A model generated the notes under the pieces. It was given only the letters and a program-made list of their open reading frames with translations. It had not been told where the DNA came from and ran no database searches. A DNA stretch of 53,699 nucleotides from assembly GCA_016930085.1 (NCBI GenBank), contig JAFGHO010000050.1:1-53699 (forward strand), given 5' to 3'. The stretch's first letter is position 1; the number at the start of each line of letters is the position of its first letter. This stretch comes from Spirochaetales bacterium. Lineage in GTDB: Bacteria > Spirochaetota > Spirochaetia > SZUA-6 > JAFGRV01. Positions 33,689 through 41,770 of this stretch are shown here, in pieces. The translations under genes were made by a program, and so were the position numbers.

Positions 33689-34578
33689 ACGAGACGATCG
33701 CCATTCAGGCTCCCGCAAAAATAAACCTTCACCTCGAAGTGGGGGGGCTGAGAGGTGACCGTTATCATCAGCTGATCAGTCTTTTTCAGGCGGTCTCCCT
33801 ATACGATTCCCTGACGTTTCGTCGTACCGCGGGAAGCGGCGAATGTATCATCAGGGGGAATTGTCTTCTCCCGATGGAAAAAAATGTTGTTTTTCACGCA
33901 TACAAGGCTTTCATGAAGGAAACGGGTCTCAATGCGGGTGTGGCGGTCGATCTTGTCAAGGAAATACCGGAAGGCTCCGGATTGGGCGGGGGATCGAGTG
34001 ACGCGGCCGCGACGCTTTTCTGTCTCGACCGGCTTTTCCGGCAAAACATGGACGGGGCGGTGCTGGAAAAACTGGCGGCCCGTCTTGGCAGTGATGTGGT
34101 CTTTTTCTTAAAAGCGGAGGCCGCTTTAGTGACCGGAAGGGGTGAGCGCGTTATGCCGTTAACCCCCCGATCGGATTTCCATATTGTTATCGTTTATCCT
34201 GATTTTCATGTCAGCACGGTACTGGCATACGGCTGGCTCGATGAGGCGCGCAAAGAAGATGCCCATGAATATATATTCGGCATGATGCCGGAAGAAATCG
34301 CGGTGGAGTACCGGGACCTTCACCCGTCTGTCTGGAGGTTTTTCAATTCGTTTGAACCTGTGATAAAAAACCGTTTTCCTGTTTTAAATCGGATCGAAGA
34401 GGATATAAAATCGGCGGGGGCTCACATAACCGGGATTTCGGGAAGCGGGTCTTCGGTTTTCGGCCTCTTTTCCGAAAGATCCACCGCATCGAAGGCGGCT
34501 TTACCATTAATGAAAAAATATGCAAAAGTATTTGTCGTCGAGCCACTTGATAAAATGCCCCAACCTGTAGTATTATGA
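33685..34578 (+). CDS. ispE: 4-Diphosphocytidyl-2-C-methyl-D-erythritol kinase
   Basis: A GHMP kinase of the MEP isoprenoid pathway, 297 residues. APAKINLHLEVGG and the phosphate loop PEGSGLGGGSSDAAATLF are both diagnostic, and the C-terminal GISGSGSSVFGLF is motif III. It overlaps the pentapeptide gene by four bases (ATGA) and is about 90 bases before spoVG. Confidence 0.96.
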   Translation: MNETIAIQAPAKINLHLEVGGLRGDRYHQLISLFQAVSLYDSLTFRRTAGSGECIIRGNCLLPMEKNVVFHAYKAFMKETGLNAGVAVDLVKEIPEGSGLGGGSSDAAATLFCLDRLFRQNMDGAVLEKLAARLGSDVVFFLKAEAALVTGRGERVMPLTPRSDFHIVIVYPDFHVSTVLAYGWLDEARKEDAHEYIFGMMPEEIAVEYRDLHPSVWRFFNSFEPVIKNRFPVLNRIEEDIKSAGAHITGISGSGSSVFGLFSERSTASKAALPLMKKYAKVFVVEPLDKMPQPVVL

Positions 34579-34668
34579 TCGGTACTGATTATATCCTGGT
34601 TATGTTTTCCTGTTCCAGGAAATAATAACATTATGCATCTATTGAATAGTAACTGGAGGAACATGTGT

Positions 34669-34959
34669 ATGGAGATTACTGATGTTAAAATCAAGAAGGT
34701 GGTTTCGGACGGGAAACTGAAAGCATATGTCTCATTGACCTTCGATGATTGCTTTGTCGTTCATAATCTCAAGATTATTGAAGGAAAGGGAGGAATTTTC
34801 GTTGCGATGCCGAATCGGAAAACGAAAAAGGGTGAGTTCAAGGATATTGCTCATCCCATCAATTCCGATTGCAGGAGTTCTATACAAAATCGAATACTCT
34901 CCGAGTATGAAAAGGTAAAAGATCAGGATATCGAAACTGTGGAAGCAGATGAAGAATGA
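34669..34959 (+). CDS. spoVG: SpoVG family nucleic-acid-binding regulator
   Basis: A 96-residue protein starting MEITDVKIKKVVSDGKLKAY, with the family's VHNLKIIEGKGGIFVAMPNR and FKDIAHPIN. Spirochaetal SpoVG (Borrelia) is a site-specific DNA/RNA-binding regulator. ATG 34669 lies 8 bases after GGAGGA; the nearer ATG 34663 would be only 2 bases away. Its stop is 8 bases before tRNA-Gln, so both are probably on one transcript. Confidence 0.95.
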   Translation: MEITDVKIKKVVSDGKLKAYVSLTFDDCFVVHNLKIIEGKGGIFVAMPNRKTKKGEFKDIAHPINSDCRSSIQNRILSEYEKVKDQDIETVEADEE

Positions 34960-34967
34960 ATAAAGAT

Positions 34968-35040
34968 TGGGACGTCGGCAAGCGGTAAGCCACCGGTTTT
35001 TGGTACCGGCATTTCGCAGGTTCGAATCCTGCCGTCCCAG
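34968..35040 (+). tRNA. tRNA-Gln (anticodon TTG)
   Basis: Acceptor TGGGACG pairs with CGTCCCA (U1-A72, typical of tRNA-Gln). The D-arm is GGC/GCC. The anticodon stem CCGGT/ACCGG encloses TTTTGGT with TTG at 34-36. The T-arm is GCAGG-TTCGAAT-CCTGC and the discriminator is G. CCA is not encoded. It lies between spoVG and rplY, with 8 and about 50 bases on either side and no promoter of its own that I can see. Confidence 0.96.
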
Positions 35041-35089
35041 TAATCTATAAGAATAAGAATGAAAAGATTATCGAATAAGGAGCTTTACT

Positions 35090-35719
35090 ATGGAGCAAAG
35101 AACGTTACAGGGGATTGAACGTAAAAATCTGAAAAAGGGATATACCCGGGAACTCAGAAGAAAAGGTAAAATACCGGCTGTTATCTACGGACATAGCGAC
35201 CCCAGAGCCATTGCCGTTGACGGGCATGAGTTTAACTCGAAATTCAAGGTGATTTCGGAGAATATCATTATTAAATTGATGGTTGACGGTCATGTATATT
35301 CAGTTCTGGTAAAGGATTTTCAGGAGGACATTGTCACCGAGGAAATCCTGCATCTCGATTTCTTTGAGATAGAAAAAGGGAAGCACCTGAAAACACATGT
35401 ACCGATTCACACCCATGGAACGCCGATGGGCGTGAAGGAGGGTGGAATCTTCGAGTTGCTTGTCCATGAGATTGAGGTCGAATGTCTTCCGAAAGATCTC
35501 CCGGAAGACATTGCCATCGATGTCACCAACCTCATCCTCGGCCATTCGATACATGTCCGCGACCTTCCCGAAATTACGGACGTCCGTTTTTTAAACGCGC
35601 CGGATCAGGTAGTATGTACGGTCGCGCGCAAACGTGAGGTGAAGGAAGTCGAAGTAGAAGAAGAGGCGATCGGGGAAGAAGCTGAAGCGGCGGCAGAGGA
35701 GCAGCCGGAGGAGGAATAA
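35090..35719 (+). CDS. rplY: 50S ribosomal protein L25, general stress (CTC) form
   Basis: A 5S-rRNA-binding protein with two domains, 209 residues. The N-terminal L25 domain has RELRRKGKIPAVIYGHSDPR and LVKDFQEDIVTEEILHLDFF. The C-terminal TL5 domain has VPIHTHGTPMGVKEGG and LEVECLPKDLP-like VECLPKDLPEDI. A run of Glu and Ala forms an acidic tail (EVEVEEEAIGEEAEAAAEEQ). AAGGAG precedes the ATG. The end of the gene provides the ribosome site for pth. Confidence 0.96.
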   Translation: MEQRTLQGIERKNLKKGYTRELRRKGKIPAVIYGHSDPRAIAVDGHEFNSKFKVISENIIIKLMVDGHVYSVLVKDFQEDIVTEEILHLDFFEIEKGKHLKTHVPIHTHGTPMGVKEGGIFELLVHEIEVECLPKDLPEDIAIDVTNLILGHSIHVRDLPEITDVRFLNAPDQVVCTVARKREVKEVEVEEEAIGEEAEAAAEEQPEEE

Positions 35720-36297
35720 TTCTGCCACTGGTTGTTATCGGGCTGGGGAATCCCGGCAAAACCTATATGAAAACCCGGCACAATGTCGGATTTCAGACGG
35801 TCGATACGCTTGCCGAGAAAATCGGCGTGAAACTGAAGAAACTCGTATTCAAGTCCTACATCAGGGCAAAAGGCGTATATCACGGCAGGGAGATCGTCCT
35901 TGTCAAACCGCTGACGTTTATGAACAGGTCCGGCATAATCTTGGGTGACGTGCTTCGCTACGCCCGGGCGTCGATTGACGATATTGTGGTCGTGTGTGAC
36001 AACCTCGATCTCGAACCGGGTATCTGCAGGTTCAGACTGAAGGGTTCTTCCGCAGGCAACAAGGGACTCGCTTCGTTGATCGACCACGCGGGAACCCGGG
36101 ATTTCAAGCGTCTGTATATCGGCATCGGGCGTCCCCCTTTTCGCGGCGACGTTATACGTTATGTACTTGGCGTTCCCGGAAAGGAAGATCGAACCCGTAT
36201 AGCCGCTTCGATCAGGTGTGCCTCGGAAGGCATCCTCATGCTTTTGGAGAAAAGCCCGGAAGAAGTGATGAACAGTGTCAACGGCGGCGAGAGGTGA
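35719..36297 (+). CDS. pth: Peptidyl-tRNA hydrolase, probable ATT (or CTG) start
   Basis: Releases peptides from peptidyl-tRNA that has dropped off ribosomes. The family N-terminus is present in frame: PLVVIGLGNPGKTYMKTRHNVGF, here begun by ATT 35719 or CTG 35722. No ATG, GTG or TTG exists in this frame between the rplY stop and codon 35767. Starting at ATG 35767 would delete the GNPG strand and its essential Asn. GGAGG (35707-35711) lies at good distance from ATT 35719, which overlaps the rplY stop. Other motifs: catalytic His in TRHNVGF, LTFMNRSG, VVCDNLDLEPG and SAGNKGLASLI. The stop overlaps tilS (GTGA). Confidence 0.92.
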   Translation: MLPLVVIGLGNPGKTYMKTRHNVGFQTVDTLAEKIGVKLKKLVFKSYIRAKGVYHGREIVLVKPLTFMNRSGIILGDVLRYARASIDDIVVVCDNLDLEPGICRFRLKGSSAGNKGLASLIDHAGTRDFKRLYIGIGRPPFRGDVIRYVLGVPGKEDRTRIAASIRCASEGILMLLEKSPEEVMNSVNGGER

Positions 36298-37745
36298 ACT
36301 GGAAAGAAAAAACAGAAAAGGCACTTGGAGAATGTCATGTTAAAAAAGGCTTCCGGATACTGGTAGCGTATTCAGGGGGACCGGATTCGACCGCACTTCT
36401 CCATGTCCTCAAGGAACTTTCGGAAAGCTGGCGTCTTGGTCTGTTTGCCGCTTATCTCGATCACGGATTGAGAAGCCGCGGGGAAATTGAAAAGGAAGTC
36501 GCGTATATACGGAAATCCCTTGAAGTCTCGCATCTCGAGCTTTTTATTGGAAGAATACCGCAAGGCGAACTTGCCGAAATAGCGGCAAACCAATCACGCA
36601 GTATTGAAGATGTGGCGCGGGAAAAGCGGTACCTTTTTCTCGAATCGGTTTCCCGGAAGATTCACGCCGATCTCATCGCGTTAGGTCATACCGAAGACGA
36701 TCATCTGGAAACCCTCATTATGAGGTTTTTTCAGGGCTCGGATATTACGGGGCTCAATGGAATCCCGCTCAAGAGAGACAGTATTGTCAGACCCCTTTAT
36801 TATTGGTCCAGGTCCGATGTCATCCGGTTTCTGGCAGAGCGTGATATCCGATATATGACCGATTCGACCAACATGAAAACCGGATATTTGAGAAATAAAA
36901 TCCGGTTGAACCTCATTCCGGTCATTCAGAATATATTTCCCGGTTTCAGGACGAGTCTCAGGCGGTTTTCGGAAAAAACAGCTGTACTCAATGATTATTT
37001 CGACGGGGAAACCGCTTCAAGATTGAAGTGGGAAAAAGTGTCCCGCGGTTTCAGGATAAACGGTGAGGAATTCCTTTCGGCGCATGAAAAAATAAGGCTT
37101 TTTTCGCTTTATCGCGTTATTAACCGGATGGGTAAAGTCGAGAAGGGGATTAAAAAAGGCCGATTACCCTACCATTTTTTATCTGTCGTTCTGGATGAGC
37201 ATGCGGTCAGACGAAAAACCGTCATATTGCGGGGATACGGTATTATTCTTTTGTGGAAAGGAAATTATCTTTTTTGTATATCAGATATTGTCTATCCCAA
37301 AAGAATAGGTTATCTTATTATTGCAGAGAAGCGCAGGAGAGTTGTTATTCCGGATTCGGATATCATGATAGAGTTTATCCGTGAAAATACGGCAATGTCC
37401 GGTAATACCTTGGCGCAAGAAGAAAATGTCGAATATCTTGATGAAAGCAGGATCGACCATCCCCTTATTGTACGTTCGAGAATGCCAGGCGACAGAATGG
37501 ACATGGAAAAGGGGAAAAAAAGCCTTAAAAAATTGTTCAATGAATGGAAAGTGCCGGAAGCAGACCGATGGATGATACCTGTCCTCGAGGATCGGAAGGG
37601 AATAATCGGGATTCTGGGCGATTGCACCGGTGTTCGAAATCGATTCATACCCGGTGTCAAAACAGAGGGGAAAAAGGCGGCCTGCAGCCTGGGCATCAAG
37701 GTGACGAAACTGCCGGGCAGGGGCAATGAAAGCCTTCCTGAATAA
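36294..37745 (+). CDS. tilS: tRNA(Ile)-lysidine synthase
   Basis: Converts C34 of tRNA-Ile(CAT) to lysidine so that it reads AUA. 483 residues from GTG 36294, which overlaps the pth stop (GTGA). The PP-loop VAYSGGPDSTAL is at about residues 23-34, followed by DHGLRSRGEIEKEVAYI, ALGHTEDDHLETLIMRFFQG, DSTN and RNKIRLNLIP. The C-terminal domain has VRSRMPGDRM and KKLFNEWKVPEADR, as in full-length TilS. Confidence 0.95.
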   Translation: MNWKEKTEKALGECHVKKGFRILVAYSGGPDSTALLHVLKELSESWRLGLFAAYLDHGLRSRGEIEKEVAYIRKSLEVSHLELFIGRIPQGELAEIAANQSRSIEDVAREKRYLFLESVSRKIHADLIALGHTEDDHLETLIMRFFQGSDITGLNGIPLKRDSIVRPLYYWSRSDVIRFLAERDIRYMTDSTNMKTGYLRNKIRLNLIPVIQNIFPGFRTSLRRFSEKTAVLNDYFDGETASRLKWEKVSRGFRINGEEFLSAHEKIRLFSLYRVINRMGKVEKGIKKGRLPYHFLSVVLDEHAVRRKTVILRGYGIILLWKGNYLFCISDIVYPKRIGYLIIAEKRRRVVIPDSDIMIEFIRENTAMSGNTLAQEENVEYLDESRIDHPLIVRSRMPGDRMDMEKGKKSLKKLFNEWKVPEADRWMIPVLEDRKGIIGILGDCTGVRNRFIPGVKTEGKKAACSLGIKVTKLPGRGNESLPE

Positions 37746-37898
37746 CAGAATGCAAGCGTAACACCTTCCGATAATCCGGCATCGGGAAGCGGTAATGAGC
37801 GAATTGTGTTCCCGTTTTGCCATAATAAAAACCGGAAGGGGTATTTACAAAAAGGGGCTTGCCTGCAATACTATATAGTAAGACGAGGTAAGAGGAAC

Positions 37899-39782
37899 GT
37901 GAGTAGCAACGGAAATAACAATACGAATAATGAAGGCAATAATTCAAATAAGAAACTGCCGAAATTCAATTTCGGAAACCGTGCAGCTCTCATATCGTTT
38001 CTCATTCTATTGGGATTTTTCCTCTTTTTTCTGGTGTTTCAGAACAGGGATTTTATCAATGAGATTTCATATACCGATTTTCTCAAGGACTTGAAGGCGG
38101 GGAAGATATCCGCCGTCAAAATTCTCAATGACAGGATCATTCTGGGAACATACGGTACATATAAAGATGAACGAATCAGCGAATTCAGAACCGTCATACC
38201 ATATAACGACGAAAATCTCATGTCCGACCTCATCGATTCGGGAGTAAGAATTGAAGGGGGAAATATTACCCGTTCACCGATAGAGATCTTCTTTGATCTG
38301 CTTCCATGGGTGATCGGATTTCTTTTTATATGGTTTATGTTCAGACAGGTTCAGGGAAGTGGAAACAAGGCTTTTTCTTTCGGGAAAAGCCGGGCAAAAC
38401 GATATCTGGATACGGGTAAAAAGATTACTTTTGCGGATGTCGCCGGTCAGAAAGAGGCCAAATATGAGCTTCAGGAAGTGGTTGAATTTCTGAAAAACCC
38501 CGGCAAGTTTGTAAAAATTGGTGCAAAAATACCGACTGGGGTGCTTCTTGTCGGTCTGCCCGGTACGGGGAAAACCCTGCTCGCAAAGGCGATCGCCGGT
38601 GAGGCGAATGTGGCGTTTTTCCATATGTCGGGATCGGACTTCGTCGAGATGTTCGTCGGAGTCGGCGCAAGCCGTGTGAGGGACCTTTTTGACCAGGGAC
38701 GAAAAAACGCCCCCTGTATCCTCTTCATCGATGAACTCGATGCGGTGGGAAGAACACGCGGGGCCGGATACGGTGGCGGCCATGATGAACGGGAACAGAC
38801 ATTGAACCAGATGCTCGTTGAAATGGACGGTTTTGACACAAAAGACGGGGTGATAATCCTTGCCGCGACCAACAGACCGGATGTTCTCGATCCGGCACTG
38901 CTGCGGCCTGGAAGATTCGATCGTCAGGTTGTCATCGACATGCCCGACATCAACGAGAGGGAGGATATCCTCAAGATCCATTGTAGAAAAATACCGACAT
39001 CATCCGGTATCGATTTTAAAAAACTCGCACGAGCGACACCCGGAACATCGGGCGCGGATCTCGCGAATATGGTCAATGAAGCCGCCCTTTTCGCGGCGCG
39101 GAAAAACAAACAAAAGGTCGAAATGCAGGATTTCGAGGAAGCGCGGGACAAGATCCTTATGGGGATTGCAAAAAAATCGAAGATTATTCCTCCCAAAGAA
39201 CGGAAGATGACCGCCTACCACGAATCCGGGCACGCGATACTCCATTTTCTTCTCCAGAATGTAGATCCGCTGCACAAGGTTACCATTATCCCTCACGGCA
39301 GGGCTTTGGGCATGTCGCTTTCTTTGCCCGAACAGGATACCTATTCGCGCAGCAAGGCATGGCTTATCGACAGTATTACCATCAGAATGGGTGGTTATGC
39401 AGCGGAAAAACTCATCTACAACGAAACGACGACAGGTTCCCAGGCGGATATCGAGCAGGCGACGGCGATCGCAAGGAGAATGGTGTGCGAATGGGGAATG
39501 AGTGACGATCTTGGACCGATCGCGTTCGGACAAAAAGACGAACCGATATTTTTGGGAAAAGAGATAGCGAGACACAAGGAATATTCGGAGGAAACCGCGC
39601 GAAAAATCGATGACGAGATTGAAAGCATCGTCACCACATGCCTGAACCAGGCGCAAATGATGCTGAGAGACAACAAAGACAAACTCACCCTCCTGGCCGA
39701 AACCCTGGTGGTGCGGGAAACCCTCGACGGCGAAGAAGTGAGTGAGTTGCTTGGTTTCGAATACAAACGTGCCGTGGAATAG
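37899..39782 (+). CDS. ftsH: ATP-dependent zinc metalloprotease FtsH
   Basis: A membrane-bound AAA+ protease for membrane and regulatory proteins. 627 residues from GTG 37899, which has AGAGGA just upstream; the longer frame to 37806 lacks a ribosome site. An Asn-rich N-terminus is followed by a transmembrane helix ([18 protein letters not shown]), a periplasmic domain, and a second helix ([15 protein letters not shown]). The AAA module has GLPGTGKT (about 219-226), [10 protein letters not shown], and the [21 protein letters not shown]. The zinc site HESGH is near 441. The Asn-rich head ([14 protein letters not shown]) is unusual. Confidence 0.96.
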   Translation: MSSNGNNNTNNEGNNSNKKLPKFNFGNRAALISFLILLGFFLFFLVFQNRDFINEISYTDFLKDLKAGKISAVKILNDRIILGTYGTYKDERISEFRTVIPYNDENLMSDLIDSGVRIEGGNITRSPIEIFFDLLPWVIGFLFIWFMFRQVQGSGNKAFSFGKSRAKRYLDTGKKITFADVAGQKEAKYELQEVVEFLKNPGKFVKIGAKIPTGVLLVGLPGTGKTLLAKAIAGEANVAFFHMSGSDFVEMFVGVGASRVRDLFDQGRKNAPCILFIDELDAVGRTRGAGYGGGHDEREQTLNQMLVEMDGFDTKDGVIILAATNRPDVLDPALLRPGRFDRQVVIDMPDINEREDILKIHCRKIPTSSGIDFKKLARATPGTSGADLANMVNEAALFAARKNKQKVEMQDFEEARDKILMGIAKKSKIIPPKERKMTAYHESGHAILHFLLQNVDPLHKVTIIPHGRALGMSLSLPEQDTYSRSKAWLIDSITIRMGGYAAEKLIYNETTTGSQADIEQATAIARRMVCEWGMSDDLGPIAFGQKDEPIFLGKEIARHKEYSEETARKIDDEIESIVTTCLNQAQMMLRDNKDKLTLLAETLVVRETLDGEEVSELLGFEYKRAVE

Positions 39783-39795
39783 CGTTGATACGATA

Positions 39796-39824
39796 TTGTT
39801 GCATCCGTAAAAATTCTGTAAACT
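39796..39824 (+). promoter_or_regulatory. Promoter of TPR-HtrA operon
   Basis: TTGTTG (39796-39801), 17-base spacer, TAAACT (39819-39824). The ATG is 8 bases after the -10 and has no ribosome site, so the mRNA would be leaderless or nearly so. Confidence 0.5.
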
Positions 39825-39832
39825 GACACACT

Positions 39833-41770
39833 ATGTTTTATAAAAAGGGAATACCTATTGGAACAAAAACCCTGAGAGCCGTTATCGGTATCGCATTCCT
39901 CCTTGCCGTCTCCGGTACGGCCCTTCATGCCGATAACAAAGGGATAGCCCTGCAATACTTCGAACAGGCAGAATTACTATATAATTCCGGTAAAACGAAC
40001 GAGGCCGAAAAACTCCTTCTCAATTCCCTCCAGTTCTTTCCCAATTTCTCGGAATCGTGTTACCTTCTGGCCGTTATCTATCTGAAGGAACAAAAAACGA
40101 CCATGGAGGGGCTCGACTATCTTGATAAGGCGATAACCGGCAATTCATGGGTTAAGCGTTCACCTTCACTTGCCGGGCGCGAGGAAGGGGCGGTTTTTTA
40201 CAGGATCGGCCGTTACCGTCAGGCAAGGGATATACTTCTTGGTGTCAAAAACGTCAGGATCGAAGACGCCGTGGTATATCTTTTACTGGCAAAAACCTAT
40301 GCCGCGCTGGGGGATGAAGCACGGCTTATAAACATACTTGTTGAAGGGGAAAAGCGCTTTCCCGATGAGACGGAATTTTATCTCCTCCACGCCGATTATT
40401 ATAAAAAAAAGGGTAACGATACAGCTGCCGTGACTGTTATAAACAAAGGATTGGAAAAAATGCCGGATAACTCGTCCCTGCTTCTCCGTAAAGCCAAACT
40501 TGTCGACCGGGATGAAATAAAGGCTGAATTACTCGCGAGGTATTTCGAAACAGGCGGAACGGACCCTGAAGCGGCGATTGTCGCATTACGGGCGTCGATG
40601 GACGACATCGACCGGTATGTTTCCTTTTTTATCGGAAACGGAGGGACGATGTATATCGATCTGCTCGATGAGTTTTATACGCTCGAGCTTTCCGAAGCCT
40701 CGTATAGCGGGGCCTTCACTGAAACGGTCGAGAATTTTTCAGGTGAGAGGGTGCTTGATTCCGACAGAAACGCCTTTTTTGAAGAGAAGTATTATTATGA
40801 TAACGGAACCCTCACCCTGTGGGAACAGGATCGGAACCAGGACGGACTGCTTGAAGCAATGGTCGTGTTCAGAGACGGAATGCCGCATTCGGTCACCTTT
40901 TTCGACGATAAAGATGGTAAAAAGATGAGTGTTACCGGAACGTATTCGACATATCCCTATTGCGTTTCGCTCGCTTATGCGCAGGATGAGAAAAAAAAGG
41001 AATATCAGCTTCTTCCCCTTTCCGTTGCCCTCAGAATGTTCGACGAAGCGGTGAAAACCGATGGCACCGGGGCGGTGAAAAAAAGGTTCAGACTCCGGGC
41101 TGCAAAAGGTGTGGGATATCCCCCGGAACGGACGGCGGTGATGAATGCATTCCGTGTGGATGAATATGAGGGCGGCCGGCCGGTTTCGGCGGCGGATCTT
41201 TTAAACGGGAAATATGTGGTATTCAGACACGATACCGATGAAAACGGAACCTACGATTATATAACGGAATATTCGAAGGGAGTTCCTTCCTTCGGAAGAA
41301 GAGATCTGGACGGTGACGGCATCTATGAGATTGAGGAAGTGTATAAAAAAGGGAAATTGGATAAAATCATCTACAATCATGACAGTGATAATCATCCCGA
41401 TTGCATACAGTATTATTCGGCTGATTTTACCCTCTATGAAACCCACTGGGATTACAATAGTGACGGCAGGATCGACGCGAAGGAGGTCCGAAAGGAGAAA
41501 GGAAAAACCGAATATCTTTTCTCAACGCGGTACAACGGAAAATTCGATCTGGATGTCGTGTTTGTCGGTGATAAACTCGTACGCATGGAAAGAAACGGTC
41601 GTCGGCTATCGGTGCAGCCGGGCCGCACCAAAGGTGTCTACTGGATAGGTAAAAAGGGCCGTGAGTTCGAGGTCGAATTACGGGAGTCTGCCGGTATTTA
41701 TCATAATAACGGTAAGATATATTTTATTTTCAGATACAACGATAATATATATATAGAGGTGGTGGAATGA
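39833..41770 (+). CDS. Exported TPR protein with calcium-loop-like repeats
   Basis: A 645-residue secreted protein. The signal peptide is AVIGIAFLLAVSGTALHADN. TPR-like helices cover about 35-240 (ALQYFEQAELLYNSGKTNEA, FYRIGRYRQARDILLG, AAVTVINKGLEKMPDNSSLL). The C-terminal half carries at least four Asp-rich loops like calcium-binding dockerin/EF-hand loops: DRNQDGLLE (about 332), DTDENGTYD (about 466), DLDGDGIYE (about 492) and DYNSDGRID (about 540). They occur in beta-rich repeats resembling cell-surface repeat domains. Its stop overlaps the next start (ATGA), so it is co-translated with the HtrA-like protease. Confidence 0.82.
   Translation: MFYKKGIPIGTKTLRAVIGIAFLLAVSGTALHADNKGIALQYFEQAELLYNSGKTNEAEKLLLNSLQFFPNFSESCYLLAVIYLKEQKTTMEGLDYLDKAITGNSWVKRSPSLAGREEGAVFYRIGRYRQARDILLGVKNVRIEDAVVYLLLAKTYAALGDEARLINILVEGEKRFPDETEFYLLHADYYKKKGNDTAAVTVINKGLEKMPDNSSLLLRKAKLVDRDEIKAELLARYFETGGTDPEAAIVALRASMDDIDRYVSFFIGNGGTMYIDLLDEFYTLELSEASYSGAFTETVENFSGERVLDSDRNAFFEEKYYYDNGTLTLWEQDRNQDGLLEAMVVFRDGMPHSVTFFDDKDGKKMSVTGTYSTYPYCVSLAYAQDEKKKEYQLLPLSVALRMFDEAVKTDGTGAVKKRFRLRAAKGVGYPPERTAVMNAFRVDEYEGGRPVSAADLLNGKYVVFRHDTDENGTYDYITEYSKGVPSFGRRDLDGDGIYEIEEVYKKGKLDKIIYNHDSDNHPDCIQYYSADFTLYETHWDYNSDGRIDAKEVRKEKGKTEYLFSTRYNGKFDLDVVFVGDKLVRMERNGRRLSVQPGRTKGVYWIGKKGREFEVELRESAGIYHNNGKIYFIFRYNDNIYIEVVE

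Noticed and set aside
34594-34620. TCCTGG/CCAGGA stem between ispE and spoVG as a terminator
   Set aside because: Six pairs with a 15-base loop and no T-run are too weak.
37806-37898. N-terminal extension of FtsH
   Set aside because: The upstream codons lack a ribosome site, while GTG 37899 has one, and the family N-terminus fits the shorter form.
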